A stretch of DNA of 55,826 nt, taken from NCBI GenBank assembly GCA_023231065.1, contig JALNWE010000012.1:1-55826 (forward strand), in the 5' to 3' direction. The notes below the pieces were generated by a model, which saw only the letters and a list, made by a program, of their open reading frames with translations, did not search any database and was not told the DNA's origin. This stretch comes from Bacteroidales bacterium. Its GTDB lineage: Bacteria > Bacteroidota > Bacteroidia > Bacteroidales > FEN-979. Positions 26,479 through 35,773 of this stretch are shown here, one piece after another. How positions within the stretch are numbered: position 1 is the first letter of the stretch; each line of letters begins with the position of its first letter. The position numbers and the translations under genes are program-made.

Positions 26479-28317
26479 ATGTGTGGAATTGTTGCCTATG
26501 TCGGGCCCAGGGATGCTTATCCCATTCTGATGAAAGGATTGCACCGGCTTGAATACCGTGGCTATGACAGCGCGGGGATCTGCCTTTTAAACCATGATAT
26601 CCGTGTCTTTAAATGCAAAGGGAAAGTATCGGACCTTGAAGAATACCTGGTCGGAAAAGATATCTCGGGAACCATTGGAATGGCCCATACGCGTTGGGCA
26701 ACCCATGGCGAACCGAACCAGATAAATGCCCATCCTCATTTTTCACAAAACAAGAAAGTCGCCATTATCCATAATGGGATCATCGAAAATTATTCGGTGT
26801 TGCGAAGCGAATTGAAAAAACGGGGATTCCATTTTACCAGCGAAACAGACACAGAAGTCCTCGTTCATCTTATCGAGGATATTATGACGAATGAAAAAGT
26901 CCCGGTTGAAGAAGCCGTTCGTATTGCTTTGAACCAGGTTGTCGGAGCTTATGCCATCGTGATCCTGGCCAAGGATTACCCCGATAAAATAATTGCAGCG
27001 CGCAAAGGGAGCCCCATGGTGATCGGAATAGGGAAAGATGAATTTTTTGTGGCTTCCGACGCGACACCCCTTGTTGAATATACCGACAATGTGGTTTACA
27101 TGAACGATGAGGAAATTGCCATCATAGAAAGAAAGGCGAAACTAAAAATAAAAACCATCAGGAACAAAGACCATACTCCCTATATCCAGAAACTTGTAAT
27201 GAGCCTGAATGAGATTGAAAAAGGAGGATTCGACCATTTCATGCTCAAGGAAATCTATGAGCAACCAAGGTCCATCCGCGATTCCATGCGGGGCCGGTTG
27301 CATATTGACCAGGGAATTGTCACGCTGGGAGGGATCCAGAATTATGAGCAAAAACTTATAAATGCCAAAAGGATCATCATTACTGCTTGCGGAACATCCT
27401 GGCATGCAGGATTGGTTGGTGGATATTTGATTGAGGATCTGGCCCGCATCCCTGTGGAAGTTGAATATTCTTCTGAATTCCGTTACCGCAATCCGGTTAT
27501 ATCGGAAGAAGATGTGATCCTTGCCATATCTCAATCCGGTGAAACAGCCGATACACTGGCAGCCATTGAATTGGGAAAAGCAAAAGGCGCTACAGTGCTG
27601 GGGATCTGTAACGTAGTGGGATCCTCCATCGCCAGGGCAACACACGGTGGGGTTTATACCCACGCGGGACCGGAAATCGGCGTGGCTTCTACCAAAGCAT
27701 TTACAGCCCAGGTCGCGGTACTCACCTTGCTCAGTTTGTTGCTTGCAGAGAAAAAGGGGACCATCCCAAAATCCCAGTTCCAGAAAATTTTACTGGCATT
27801 GAATGCCATCCCCGAAAAAGTTGACCGGATCCTTAAAATGAGCGAAAAGATCCGTGACATCGCCAATATTTACAAGGATGTAAAGAATTCCATCTACCTC
27901 GGACGCGGATATAATTTTCCGGTCGCCCTGGAAGGGGCCCTTAAATTAAAGGAAATATCCTATATCCATGCCGAAGGATATCCTGCCGCCGAGATGAAAC
28001 ATGGTCCCATCGCGTTGATCGATGAGCATATGCCCGTAGTTTTTATCGCAACCCGTCGGGGCATTTACAATAAAGTGATCTCCAATATCGAAGAGGTGAA
28101 AGCCCGTAAAGGAAAAATCATTGCCATCGTAACAGAAGGGGATGAAACGGTTAAAAAATTAGCCGACCATTATATTGAAATTCCCGACACTGAAGAGATC
28201 CTTGTCCCCCTCCTGGCAACAATCCCTTTACAGTTGCTTTCTTATTATATCGCCGTGATGCGCGGTTGTAATGTTGATCAGCCACGAAACCTGGCCAAAT
28301 CAGTTACGGTGGAGTAG
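26479..28317 (+). CDS. glmS: Glutamine-fructose-6-phosphate aminotransferase
   Basis: GlmS makes glucosamine-6-phosphate, the entry to UDP-GlcNAc for peptidoglycan and lipid A. At 612 residues it is complete: Cys2 of MCGIVAYVG is the glutaminase nucleophile, with GHTRWATHGEP-type residues (AHTRWATHGEPNQINAHPH) following. Two SIS domains bind the sugar: ITACGTSWHAGLVGG and SQSGETADTLAA in the first, LGRGYNFPVALEGALKLKEI in the second, and the C-terminal PRNLAKSVTVE is the conserved tail. It is probably monocistronic. Confidence 0.98.
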   Translation: MCGIVAYVGPRDAYPILMKGLHRLEYRGYDSAGICLLNHDIRVFKCKGKVSDLEEYLVGKDISGTIGMAHTRWATHGEPNQINAHPHFSQNKKVAIIHNGIIENYSVLRSELKKRGFHFTSETDTEVLVHLIEDIMTNEKVPVEEAVRIALNQVVGAYAIVILAKDYPDKIIAARKGSPMVIGIGKDEFFVASDATPLVEYTDNVVYMNDEEIAIIERKAKLKIKTIRNKDHTPYIQKLVMSLNEIEKGGFDHFMLKEIYEQPRSIRDSMRGRLHIDQGIVTLGGIQNYEQKLINAKRIIITACGTSWHAGLVGGYLIEDLARIPVEVEYSSEFRYRNPVISEEDVILAISQSGETADTLAAIELGKAKGATVLGICNVVGSSIARATHGGVYTHAGPEIGVASTKAFTAQVAVLTLLSLLLAEKKGTIPKSQFQKILLALNAIPEKVDRILKMSEKIRDIANIYKDVKNSIYLGRGYNFPVALEGALKLKEISYIHAEGYPAAEMKHGPIALIDEHMPVVFIATRRGIYNKVISNIEEVKARKGKIIAIVTEGDETVKKLADHYIEIPDTEEILVPLLATIPLQLLSYYIAVMRGCNVDQPRNLAKSVTVE

Positions 28318-28332
28318 TTTCCAACGGGGAAA

Positions 28333-28908
28333 CTACAACCTTCCGGCTACCGCATTCCAGTCAATAATCTTCCAGAAATCCGCTATATAATCCGGACGCA
28401 GATTTTGCTTATCCAGATAATAGGCATGCTCCCATACATCACAGGTCAGTAGGGGCGTGGCGCCATATTTCAGCGGGTTCCCGGCATTGCTTTCCTGCAC
28501 AATGTCCAGTTTGCCATCATTCTTTTTTACAAGCCAGGCCCAGCCGGAACCGAACAGGGTTGCGGCGGCGCCAGAGAATTTTTCCCTGAAGCCGGCAAAC
28601 GATCCAAAATTTTTCACGATGGCCTCAGCCAATTCCCCGGTCGGTTCGCCACTTCCCCGGGGGGTCAAACAATTCCAGTAAAAAGTATGGTTCCATACCT
28701 GGGCGCCATTGTTAAAAATCCCTCCGGTGGCTTTGCAGATAATATCTTCCAGGGAAGCATTTTCAAATTCAGTCCCGGTTATCAGCTTGTTCAGGTTGTT
28801 GACATAAGCCTGATGGTGTTTCCCGTAATGGAATTCCAGAGTCCTTTTTGAAATAAATGGCTCCAATGCATCCAATGCATAAGGGAGCCCGGGAAGTTTA
28901 TGTGTCAT
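28333..28908 (-). CDS. Superoxide dismutase (Fe/Mn family)
   Basis: The enzyme converts superoxide to oxygen and hydrogen peroxide. The 191-residue sequence has the metal ligands in place: His in LEFHYGKHHQAYV, His in AQVWNHTFYW, and Asp/His in DVWEHAYYLD. The AQVWNHTFYWNCL and AATLFGSGWAWLV segments look more like iron-type (or cambialistic) enzymes; the metal cannot be settled by eye. No signal peptide. It starts 33 nt after the S41 protease stop on the same strand and may be co-transcribed. Confidence 0.95.
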   Translation of the reverse strand: MTHKLPGLPYALDALEPFISKRTLEFHYGKHHQAYVNNLNKLITGTEFENASLEDIICKATGGIFNNGAQVWNHTFYWNCLTPRGSGEPTGELAEAIVKNFGSFAGFREKFSGAAATLFGSGWAWLVKKNDGKLDIVQESNAGNPLKYGATPLLTCDVWEHAYYLDKQNLRPDYIADFWKIIDWNAVAGRL

Positions 28909-28941
28909 CTTACATTGTATTAAAGGTTGATATTAGGTGAA

Positions 28942-30531
28942 TTATTTAAGGGTCTCCACTGCCTTATTAAAAGCAGGATCAATGGTATTCAGGATGGGGA
29001 AAAATCCTTCATTGTCCAAAAGGTTCCTGCCGATGTATGCTTTCAGCATCGTACGTATATAATGATCCGATTTTGTGAGATCTCGCCCCTGACGCTTGAC
29101 TCCTTTTTTCTCTGCATAGCGCATGAAATCGGTAAACATGGCATCGGTTATGATGAAAGATTGATCGAATTGATCCACATTCCGGTAACGCAAAAGCCGT
29201 GCCCTGTTACGGTCGGTGTAATCAAAGGCCCATTGGTAAACCAATCCTTTGTTGATGCACAGGGTATAATAGCGCAGCGTAGAATCTTTTTCAATCGGAA
29301 TATAGATATCGGGCATGATCCCTCCACCACCAAAGACGGTTTTTCCACCAGGGGTTTTGTATTTGAGTGAATCCGGAAATTTAATGGAATCAGGATTTTC
29401 GAGTTCCCCATCAATAAACCGGTGCATATAATCGCTGTTATAGGCGTCCAGCCCATCTTTATAAGGACGCTGGATACACCGTCCGGTTGGCGTGTAATAT
29501 CTCGCTACCGTAAGCCGTAATGCGCTTCCGTCTTTAAAAGGAAGCTGCTCCTGTACCAATCCTTTTCCAAAGGAACGTCTTCCCAGGATGGTTCCCCGGT
29601 CATTGTCCTGAATGGCGCCTGCAAGGATTTCTGAAGCAGATGCCGATCCATCGTCAATCATCACGATCAGTTTGCCTTTTTCGAATAAACCATCGCCTTC
29701 CGATTTGAATATCTCCTTTTTGTGATGCATCCCTTCGGTATATACGATCAGGGTCCCTTTCGGAAGAAATTCGTTGGAGACATCAATGGCTGCCTGTAGG
29801 TATCCTCCCCCATTCCCACGCAGATCAAGGATCAGGTTTTTCATGCCATCCCCCTTCAGCTTCTCCAGGGCATTGTGGACCTCATCATGGGTGGTTGCCG
29901 AAAAAGTATTCAGCCGGATATACCCGATGCCAGGTTTTACCATATAGGCTATATCCATGCTGTATGTCGGAATGACATCGCGGGTAATGGTAAAATCGAG
30001 CAAGCCACCACCACCCCGCCGGAAAATTGTAACATTGACCTCGGTGCCCTTAGGCCCTTTCAGCTTCCGCATCACGTCGGTGGTACTGATCTTTTTGCTG
30101 GCAACATTTTCCCCGTTGATTTTTACAATACGGTCGCCGGAACGGATACCCAGCTTTTCAGAAGGACCTCCGGTAACCGGGTTGATCACGGTTATTGTAT
30201 CACTCTCCATCCGGAATTGAACCCCGATCCCTTCAAAACTTCCCAACAAAGGATCATTGGCATCATGAAATTCTTCCGCTGATATGTAAACCGAATGGGG
30301 ATCCAGCTTTTCAAGCAATCCACTGATGGCCTTTTCTTCCAATATTGTGCGGCTCAGGGTATCAACATAATTATCCTGAATATACTCTAAAACCTGCGGT
30401 AATTTATCTGCTGATTGCTGAAAAGGCAAGAGACGGCCAGACCGGGAGGCCAGAAAAATGCCCAGAATGATACCCCCGATGAGGACCAGCGCAAACCATA
30501 TAGGTAAATAAGGATTTCTTTTTCTTTCCAT
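28942..30531 (-). CDS. S41 C-terminal processing protease (CtpA-like)
   Basis: I use the ATG at 30531 (MERKRNPYLP) because the -7 element TATCTTTG (30543-30536) lies between it and the upstream ATG at 30549. The 529-residue protein has an N-terminal membrane anchor (FALVLIGGIILGIFLA), a PDZ domain (GGPSEKLGIRSGDRIVKING), and the S41 catalytic core: LDLRGNGGG, the Ser in DDGSASASEILAGA and the Lys in GRRSFGKGLVQ. Such proteases trim or degrade periplasmic proteins. A C-terminal extension of about 150 residues follows the catalytic domain, as in related CtpA forms. Confidence 0.95.
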   Translation of the reverse strand: MERKRNPYLPIWFALVLIGGIILGIFLASRSGRLLPFQQSADKLPQVLEYIQDNYVDTLSRTILEEKAISGLLEKLDPHSVYISAEEFHDANDPLLGSFEGIGVQFRMESDTITVINPVTGGPSEKLGIRSGDRIVKINGENVASKKISTTDVMRKLKGPKGTEVNVTIFRRGGGGLLDFTITRDVIPTYSMDIAYMVKPGIGYIRLNTFSATTHDEVHNALEKLKGDGMKNLILDLRGNGGGYLQAAIDVSNEFLPKGTLIVYTEGMHHKKEIFKSEGDGLFEKGKLIVMIDDGSASASEILAGAIQDNDRGTILGRRSFGKGLVQEQLPFKDGSALRLTVARYYTPTGRCIQRPYKDGLDAYNSDYMHRFIDGELENPDSIKFPDSLKYKTPGGKTVFGGGGIMPDIYIPIEKDSTLRYYTLCINKGLVYQWAFDYTDRNRARLLRYRNVDQFDQSFIITDAMFTDFMRYAEKKGVKRQGRDLTKSDHYIRTMLKAYIGRNLLDNEGFFPILNTIDPAFNKAVETLK

Positions 30532-30535
30532 GCCA

Positions 30536-30543
30536 CAAAGATA
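30536..30543 (-). promoter_or_regulatory. -7 element of the S41 protease promoter
   Basis: Minus strand TATCTTTG, exact to consensus. Transcription would start almost at the ATG 30531, so the mRNA should be leaderless or nearly so. No good -33 element was found. Confidence 0.55.
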
Positions 30544-30632
30544 CCGCAAAAATATTATGCCATTTTAATTACGGTTTTGCATTTTTATCAGGGATTGAAT
30601 AAAAATGTCGACTTTTGTAAAAAACATTTCGG

Positions 30633-31574
30633 ATGTCAGCGCTTCGATGGCTCTCCTTTATGATCCTCTGGGTTTTATGGATGCCCGGCGCCCTTCAGTC
30701 ACAGGGACCAGGAAAACCTTATATAAACAGCTATTTTATTACAATTGACTCGATCCGGGTACATTATAGGGAATGGAACCGGGATTTGGCCAACCCCCGT
30801 GGAAAAGTGTTACTGATCCATGGGTTCATTGGATCTACCTATTGCTGGCGCATGAACGCGGACGCCCTGGCGGCTGAGGGATATCGCGTGATCGCGGTTG
30901 ATCTCCCCTCTTTCGGATATTCGGCCCGGTCATTGACTTTCAACCAATCACAAAGCAGTCGGGGTACTTTATTATGGCGCTTGTTAGATTCAATCGACGG
31001 AAATGATACAACAAGGTGGCACATCGCCGGGCACTCCATGGGTGGGGGTACCGCTGAGGCAATGGCGCTGCTACGTCCTCACCGGACAAAGTCGCTGCTG
31101 ATTGTTGACGGAATGGTATTTTTCAAGAATACCAACATTGAATCACAGTTCACCATTCTGGCCCGGCAAAAACAATACAAACAGATCATGGTATCATTCA
31201 TGGAAAAAAACCTGATCACGTACAAATCAGTTCGGAATGCAATCCGGAAAAATTACCGTTATACTCCTGATTCAACCGTGGTTATGAACTATCTCACCCC
31301 ACTGCTTCAGGAGGGGACTGCCCCCAGTGTCCTGAATGTCTGGGCTAATGCCCAGGAAATAGTGCCGCTTAATGCAGATAGTCTTAAAACAGTCCCTCTT
31401 TTATTGATCTGGGGGAATAAGGACCGTACGATTTACCTGCGAAACGGGAAACGGTTCGCAGGGCGTATTCCTCATGCCGAACTCATCATCATTAATAAAG
31501 CGGGCCACGATCCCATGGAAACCAATCCTGATGTGTTCAATGCCATTTATTTAAGCTTTCTGAACCGGAACTGA
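30633..31574 (+). CDS. Secreted alpha/beta hydrolase
   Basis: The 313-residue protein carries a signal peptide (WLSFMILWVLWMPGALQSQ) and an alpha/beta-hydrolase fold: oxyanion region LLIHGFIGSTYCWR, nucleophile Ser135 in GHSMGGG, a probable Asp in LIWGNKDRTIYL and the His in NKAGHDPME. The triad is complete. Possible activities include esterase, lipase or epoxide hydrolase; no substrate can be read. It diverges from the S41 protease gene. The export signal suggests action in the periplasm or at the surface. Confidence 0.92.
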   Translation: MSALRWLSFMILWVLWMPGALQSQGPGKPYINSYFITIDSIRVHYREWNRDLANPRGKVLLIHGFIGSTYCWRMNADALAAEGYRVIAVDLPSFGYSARSLTFNQSQSSRGTLLWRLLDSIDGNDTTRWHIAGHSMGGGTAEAMALLRPHRTKSLLIVDGMVFFKNTNIESQFTILARQKQYKQIMVSFMEKNLITYKSVRNAIRKNYRYTPDSTVVMNYLTPLLQEGTAPSVLNVWANAQEIVPLNADSLKTVPLLLIWGNKDRTIYLRNGKRFAGRIPHAELIIINKAGHDPMETNPDVFNAIYLSFLNRN

Positions 31575-31647
31575 CCCGTGTTTCTGCTTTTTGAGCCTCA
31601 GGAGCCAGTCCCGGTTTCGTATTGCACTTCATGATTCCTCACTTCTT

Positions 31648-32934
31648 CTACTTAAGTGCAAATTTTATGGGCATGGCAAATTCTGTCACAATCGGTTTCC
31701 CGTTTTTCAAACCCGGAGTCCATTTTGGCATGAGCTTTATCACGCGAATGGCCTCTTCATTACAACCCCCGCCAATTCCACGGAGTACTTTGATGTCAGA
31801 CAAGGAACCATCAGTCATCACATTGAATTGGATAAATACCTTTCCCTGGATGGAATCATGAATAGCTTGTCTTGGGTATTTGATGTTTTCAACCAGGAAT
31901 TTTAACCTCGCTTCATCACCCCCCGGATATTTCGGCATGACATCAGGAATTTCTTTGGCTTTCGCTGATTGAGGAGGGGGCGGGGGAGGAGGCGCATCGG
32001 GTGGAGGAGGAGGAACCGGGATTTCTGTCTTCTGTACTTTTTTGTTTTGATCCTGGGGGGCGGCCGAACTTTCGTTTACTGCAGCAAAAAGGAAAATGAG
32101 ACCAGCCATCACCGGTAATACCAGGGCCAGCTTACCGAGGGCCCATGGGGAAGAAACTTTTTTTGTCATCATAATTAATCTTTTTTTTATGGGTGAAACG
32201 TTAAAAGCATTTACAAGTGGTTTATTGACTAAGCCCGTAGATTCATCAAAGATCAGTTTCCTGTATCTCGGGATGGGGACACCCTGCCGGATGACACCCT
32301 GATCGGCCAGATATTCGTGATTTCTTTTCAGATCGCGGCGGATAAACCACATAAAGGGATTGAACCAGAATAAGGCGGTGAAAAATTCCGTCAGGATCAA
32401 ATCGAAAGTGTGAGCTTGCCTTATATGTACATTCTCATGAATGAGGATGATCTTGATGGCTTCAGAATTCCCCATGGATTCCGGTAGGAATATCCGGTTA
32501 AAAAAAGAAAAGGGCGCATTTATACCAGGAATCCTGACCAATCTGACAGAACCTGTCAAATTACATTCACTTTGATGGATCATGATTATTAAATGAATGA
32601 TCTGCCCTATCAGACGAATGAAGAAAAAGAAGGTCCCGGCCAGGATGATTATCATCAGAATTTCATTGACAGAATGACCTCCGCTGATCAACTGGGGGTT
32701 TTGTTCGGGGAAAATTATAACCGGGTCGAGCACGGCCTGTATGGCAACAGCTGGTGATCCGGGGGCAGGGGCCAGGGGAATAAATGGAATTATCATGGAT
32801 ATGACAGGAGCAGCCAGCAGATAAAAACGATTGATCCTGAAAAAGGTCTCATTCCTCAACAGCGCCGCATATACCAGGTAAAGCGCCACAAGGCAACAGG
32901 ATGCTTTCAGCAGGAGGATGAATACATCATTCAT
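31648..32934 (-). CDS. M56 (BlaR1-like) metallopeptidase fused to a TonB C-terminal domain
   Basis: The 428-residue protein has several N-terminal membrane helices and an M56 zinc peptidase core with HENVH (His166, Glu167, His170) and the third-ligand segment NHEYLADQ. A further membrane helix (about 275-290) leads to a proline-rich periplasmic spacer (PPPPPPDAPPPPPPP) and a TonB C-terminal domain (KYPRQAIHDSIQGKVFIQF to the end). In BlaR1, signal binding activates the peptidase, which leads to repressor loss. Here the penicillin-binding sensor is replaced by TonB, a recurring Bacteroidota arrangement; the signal may relate to outer-membrane transport. It overlaps blaI-like gene by 8 nt. Confidence 0.92.
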   Translation of the reverse strand: MNDVFILLLKASCCLVALYLVYAALLRNETFFRINRFYLLAAPVISMIIPFIPLAPAPGSPAVAIQAVLDPVIIFPEQNPQLISGGHSVNEILMIIILAGTFFFFIRLIGQIIHLIIMIHQSECNLTGSVRLVRIPGINAPFSFFNRIFLPESMGNSEAIKIILIHENVHIRQAHTFDLILTEFFTALFWFNPFMWFIRRDLKRNHEYLADQGVIRQGVPIPRYRKLIFDESTGLVNKPLVNAFNVSPIKKRLIMMTKKVSSPWALGKLALVLPVMAGLIFLFAAVNESSAAPQDQNKKVQKTEIPVPPPPPDAPPPPPPPQSAKAKEIPDVMPKYPGGDEARLKFLVENIKYPRQAIHDSIQGKVFIQFNVMTDGSLSDIKVLRGIGGGCNEEAIRVIKLMPKWTPGLKNGKPIVTEFAMPIKFALK

Positions 32935-33334
32935 GGCTTTGATTTTTTTGAAGGTTAATTTCCTGGCCGATCAGTTTCTGAATTTCTTCAAGTTCCTGAA
33001 GGGATGGTTTTTCTTCTTTTGCAAAAAAAGAAGCCAAAGACTGAAACGAATTCTCAAAATAATTCTGTAAAAAATTGCTCAGGTAAAGGCGTGTATAATC
33101 TTTCCGCGAGATCAGCGGAAAATATTGGTGGGTATGCCCATAAGCTTTATGGTCCACGAATCCTTTTTGTTCCAGGATCCGGGTGACGGTCGATACGGTA
33201 TTGTATGCCGGTTTTGGATCAGGAAAGCGCCGGAGGATATCGTTCACCATGCCTTTTTCAATTTTCCAGAGAACCTGCATAACCTGTTCTTCAGCGCGGG
33301 TCAGTTCGCGGATTTTAATTTCATTCTTTTTCAT
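32927..33334 (-). CDS. BlaI/MecI-family transcriptional repressor
   Basis: The 135-residue winged-helix protein has the BlaI signature: LTRAEEQVMQVLWKIEKGMV followed by the recognition helix PAYNTVSTVTRILEQKGFV and a GHTHQYFPLISRKDY wing, with a helical dimerisation tail containing the usual cleavage region. It is expected to repress its own operon; a convincing triple-half-site operator lies 93 nt upstream (33427-33452). It is the first gene of the blaI-M56/TonB pair, translationally coupled by an 8-nt overlap. Confidence 0.95.
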   Translation of the reverse strand: MKKNEIKIRELTRAEEQVMQVLWKIEKGMVNDILRRFPDPKPAYNTVSTVTRILEQKGFVDHKAYGHTHQYFPLISRKDYTRLYLSNFLQNYFENSFQSLASFFAKEEKPSLQELEEIQKLIGQEINLQKNQSHE

Positions 33335-33417
33335 TGGTAAAGAATTTCTGTTTTATAATAGCAAAGTCCCAGATACTTTTTTGCAAATTTTGCATCACCA
33401 GAATTTCAATGACGCGT

Positions 33418-33448
33418 CAAAGATACAACTAAATATTTAGTTTGTCAA
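33418..33448 (-). promoter_or_regulatory. Promoter of the blaI-M56/TonB operon
   Basis: On the minus strand TTG (33448-33446) and TATCTTTG (33425-33418) have 20 nt between them. The mRNA would begin near 33411, giving a leader of about 77 nt. Confidence 0.75.
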
Positions 33449-33452
33449 CTAA
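33427..33452. promoter_or_regulatory. BlaI-type operator with three alternating half-sites
   Basis: The 26 bases hold AACTAA (33427-33432), TTAGTT (33437-33442) and AACTAA (33447-33452), each start 10 bp from the next. They form a perfect 16-bp palindrome (AACTAAATATTTAGTT) and an overlapping inverted repeat around TGTC. The array fills the space between the -33 and -7 elements of the same operon, fitting autorepression by a dimeric BlaI. Confidence 0.8.
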
Positions 33453-33634
33453 TTTTTTAATTTTATAACGAATATTTCGGGGGTTACACCGGAGAAAAGC
33501 TTTATTTCACCGAAAACCCCAGACCAGCCCATAAGGATCAGGATGTGGAACAAAATGTCGGATTTCGAATTATCCGGGCGCGTTGATCAAAAACATATTA
33601 TTTTTGTACTTTAGCTCCTTAAACAGCCCTGATC

Positions 33635-35287
33635 ATGAATACGATTGATAAAAACCTGGTTGAACTTTTTCAAAAAGCAATCCGTGACAATTGGGAATTT
33701 CAGTCACTTTCCGATTACGGAGGAGACCGTTTTTCATATCGCGACATAGGCACAAAAATCCTTTGGGTCCACAGTTATTTTAAAGCCGCCGGGGTCAGGA
33801 AAGGTGATAAGATCGCCTTATTAGGGAAAAATTCAGCCAACTGGGGAATTCTCTATCTTGCAACCGTTACTTACGGGGCAGTAATTGTCCCCATTCTCCC
33901 TGATTTTAAGCCTGCCGACATTCAATCCATTATAACCCATTCCGATTCGGTTATCCTCTTTGCCGAAGAATCGATTTACAGGGAATTGAATCCTGATTCC
34001 ATGCCGTTGCTGGGGATCATTTTAGGCATACCGGATTTAAATGTATTATTCAGCAGGAAGCTGGTTACCGATGAACGTATCAAAGTCCCGGATCCGGAGC
34101 TCCTGAAGCCCGTGGCGGCAACACCGGAAATGATCGAATTTTCCCCATCTTCCAACGAAGATATTGCAGTGATCAGCTATACTTCCGGCACAACAGGCTT
34201 TTCGAAAGGAGTGGTCCTTCAGCATAAAAGTTTGCTCGGGAATATCTTGTACGCGCAAAAGAACATGCCACTGAACCCGCGGGATAAGATTCTCTCTTTC
34301 CTCCCCCTGGCCCATACTTACGGTTGTGCTTTTGAATTTCTTTTTCCTTTCACGCTGGGATGCGATATAACCTTTCTGACCAAAACCCCCTCGCCGAAAA
34401 TCATCATGCAGGCTTTCCAGGAAATCCATCCGGAGCTTATCCTGTCAGTCCCGCTTGTTATTGAAAAAATATACAAAACACAGATCCTGCCTCTCTTCCG
34501 TAAACCGATGTTGCATACCATGGTCCGTATCCCATTGCTAAATATTTTCATATACCAGAAAATCAGGCAAAAAATGATCGAGGTATTTGGTGGTAATTTC
34601 AGGGAATTGGTCATCGGGGGCGCCCCGTTCAACGCAGAAGCCGAAAAATTCTTTAAAAAGATGAATTTCCCGTTCACGGTGGGTTATGGTATGACTGAAT
34701 GCGGGCCCCTGATCTCCTATACCTCCTGGAAAACGACGCGTCTTGGCGGATCAGGGAAAGTGGTCGATGAACTGGAAGTAAAGATTGATTCACCCGATCA
34801 ATATCGCCAGCCAGGTGAAATCCTGCTGAAAGGGAACCATGTCATGCTGGGCTATTACAAGAACCAGGAAGCAACAAAAGCCGTGATTGATGATGAGGGT
34901 TGGCTTCATACCGGGGACCTTGGCGTAATTGATAACGAAGGCAATATATACATCAAGGGACGCAGTAAAAGTATGATCCTGGGGCCCAACGGGAAAAATA
35001 TTTATCCTGAAGAGATTGAAGCTATTCTGAATAACCGTTTCATGGTGATGGAATCTTTGGTAATCGAGCGCAACCATAAGCTCATTGCCCTGATCTATCC
35101 CGATGACGATGCAGTTGCCAAAGCCGGATATACCAAAGAACAGTTACCCGACATCTACAAAGGTTATATCCACGACCTGCAGCAACATCATCTTCCTAAA
35201 TACATCCAAGTCGCTGACTTTGAAATTGTCACTGCGGAATTTGAAAAAACGCCAAAGAAGAGTATAAAACGGTTTTTATACCAATAG
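33635..35287 (+). CDS. AMP-dependent long-chain acyl-CoA synthetase
   Basis: The 550-residue ANL-superfamily ligase activates a carboxylic acid as acyl-AMP and transfers it to CoA (or another acceptor). The P-loop ISYTSGTTGFSKGVV, the A5 motif VGYGMTECGPLISY, the A7 segment WLHTGDLGVID and the hinge GRSKSMILGPNGKNIYPEEIE are intact; the catalytic Lys lies in the C-terminal KKSIKRFL. Its best match by eye is long-chain fatty acyl-CoA synthetases of the FadD15 type. A single promoter-like TATTTTTG precedes it. Monocistronic. Confidence 0.93.
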   Translation: MNTIDKNLVELFQKAIRDNWEFQSLSDYGGDRFSYRDIGTKILWVHSYFKAAGVRKGDKIALLGKNSANWGILYLATVTYGAVIVPILPDFKPADIQSIITHSDSVILFAEESIYRELNPDSMPLLGIILGIPDLNVLFSRKLVTDERIKVPDPELLKPVAATPEMIEFSPSSNEDIAVISYTSGTTGFSKGVVLQHKSLLGNILYAQKNMPLNPRDKILSFLPLAHTYGCAFEFLFPFTLGCDITFLTKTPSPKIIMQAFQEIHPELILSVPLVIEKIYKTQILPLFRKPMLHTMVRIPLLNIFIYQKIRQKMIEVFGGNFRELVIGGAPFNAEAEKFFKKMNFPFTVGYGMTECGPLISYTSWKTTRLGGSGKVVDELEVKIDSPDQYRQPGEILLKGNHVMLGYYKNQEATKAVIDDEGWLHTGDLGVIDNEGNIYIKGRSKSMILGPNGKNIYPEEIEAILNNRFMVMESLVIERNHKLIALIYPDDDAVAKAGYTKEQLPDIYKGYIHDLQQHHLPKYIQVADFEIVTAEFEKTPKKSIKRFLYQ

Positions 35288-35316
35288 CAACATCTTAAAT
35301 ATCCGGTTGCTGTTTG

Positions 35317-35733
35317 TTACTTTTTAACGTGGAAAGCATTGATCTGGTTTTTTCTGAAAATACCTCCGTCGGAGTTTTCATAACCGTTATCGGCTTTAGA
35401 GAACAAATAGGCTTTATTTTTATCACTGTAATGGATAACAAACCAGTCATCGTTGAGAAATACTACCCGGCCAACATCCGATCCTGTACGGGTCCATACC
35501 TTGGTGGTGGTATCCTGTTTCCATCCCATGATAATAGCCTGATCTTCACCAACAAACTTCATTTCACAACCAACGGGGCCCGCCCATGCAGCCCAATCAG
35601 ATTCTGTTAGGGTTTTCCATAGTTCCGGGTTTGACACACCCGAATTTTCCGAGGATTTGTTGCTTGAACAAGAAGAGAACAACATGGCTACTGCAATAAC
35701 CATGACCAGTCCTGCAATTTTTAAATTTTTCAT
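35317..35733 (-). CDS. Small lipoprotein of unknown function
   Basis: The 138-residue product has a lipoprotein signal ending MLFSSC (Cys at about residue 22), a Ser/Asn-rich tether, and a small beta-rich domain with aromatic pairs (WKTLTESDWAAWAG, RVVFLNDDWFVIHYSDK). No family is recognised. It converges on the acyl-CoA synthetase with a 29-nt gap. A TATATTTG promoter element precedes it, back to back with that of the cohesin-like gene. Confidence 0.75.
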   Translation of the reverse strand: MKNLKIAGLVMVIAVAMLFSSCSSNKSSENSGVSNPELWKTLTESDWAAWAGPVGCEMKFVGEDQAIIMGWKQDTTTKVWTRTGSDVGRVVFLNDDWFVIHYSDKNKAYLFSKADNGYENSDGGIFRKNQINAFHVKK

Positions 35734-35773
35734 AATGCAATAATTGAATGATTTATTTTTTTAAAAAGTTGTG

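Larger units (their letters stand above)
33335..33634. other. Divergent regulatory region between the BlaI-like and acyl-CoA synthetase genes
   Basis: The 300-nt gap contains the BlaI-like operator and promoter on the minus strand. A TATTTTTG at 33600-33607 near the synthetase start is a possible plus-strand -7 element without a clear -33. No further gene or RNA is seen. Confidence 0.5.
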
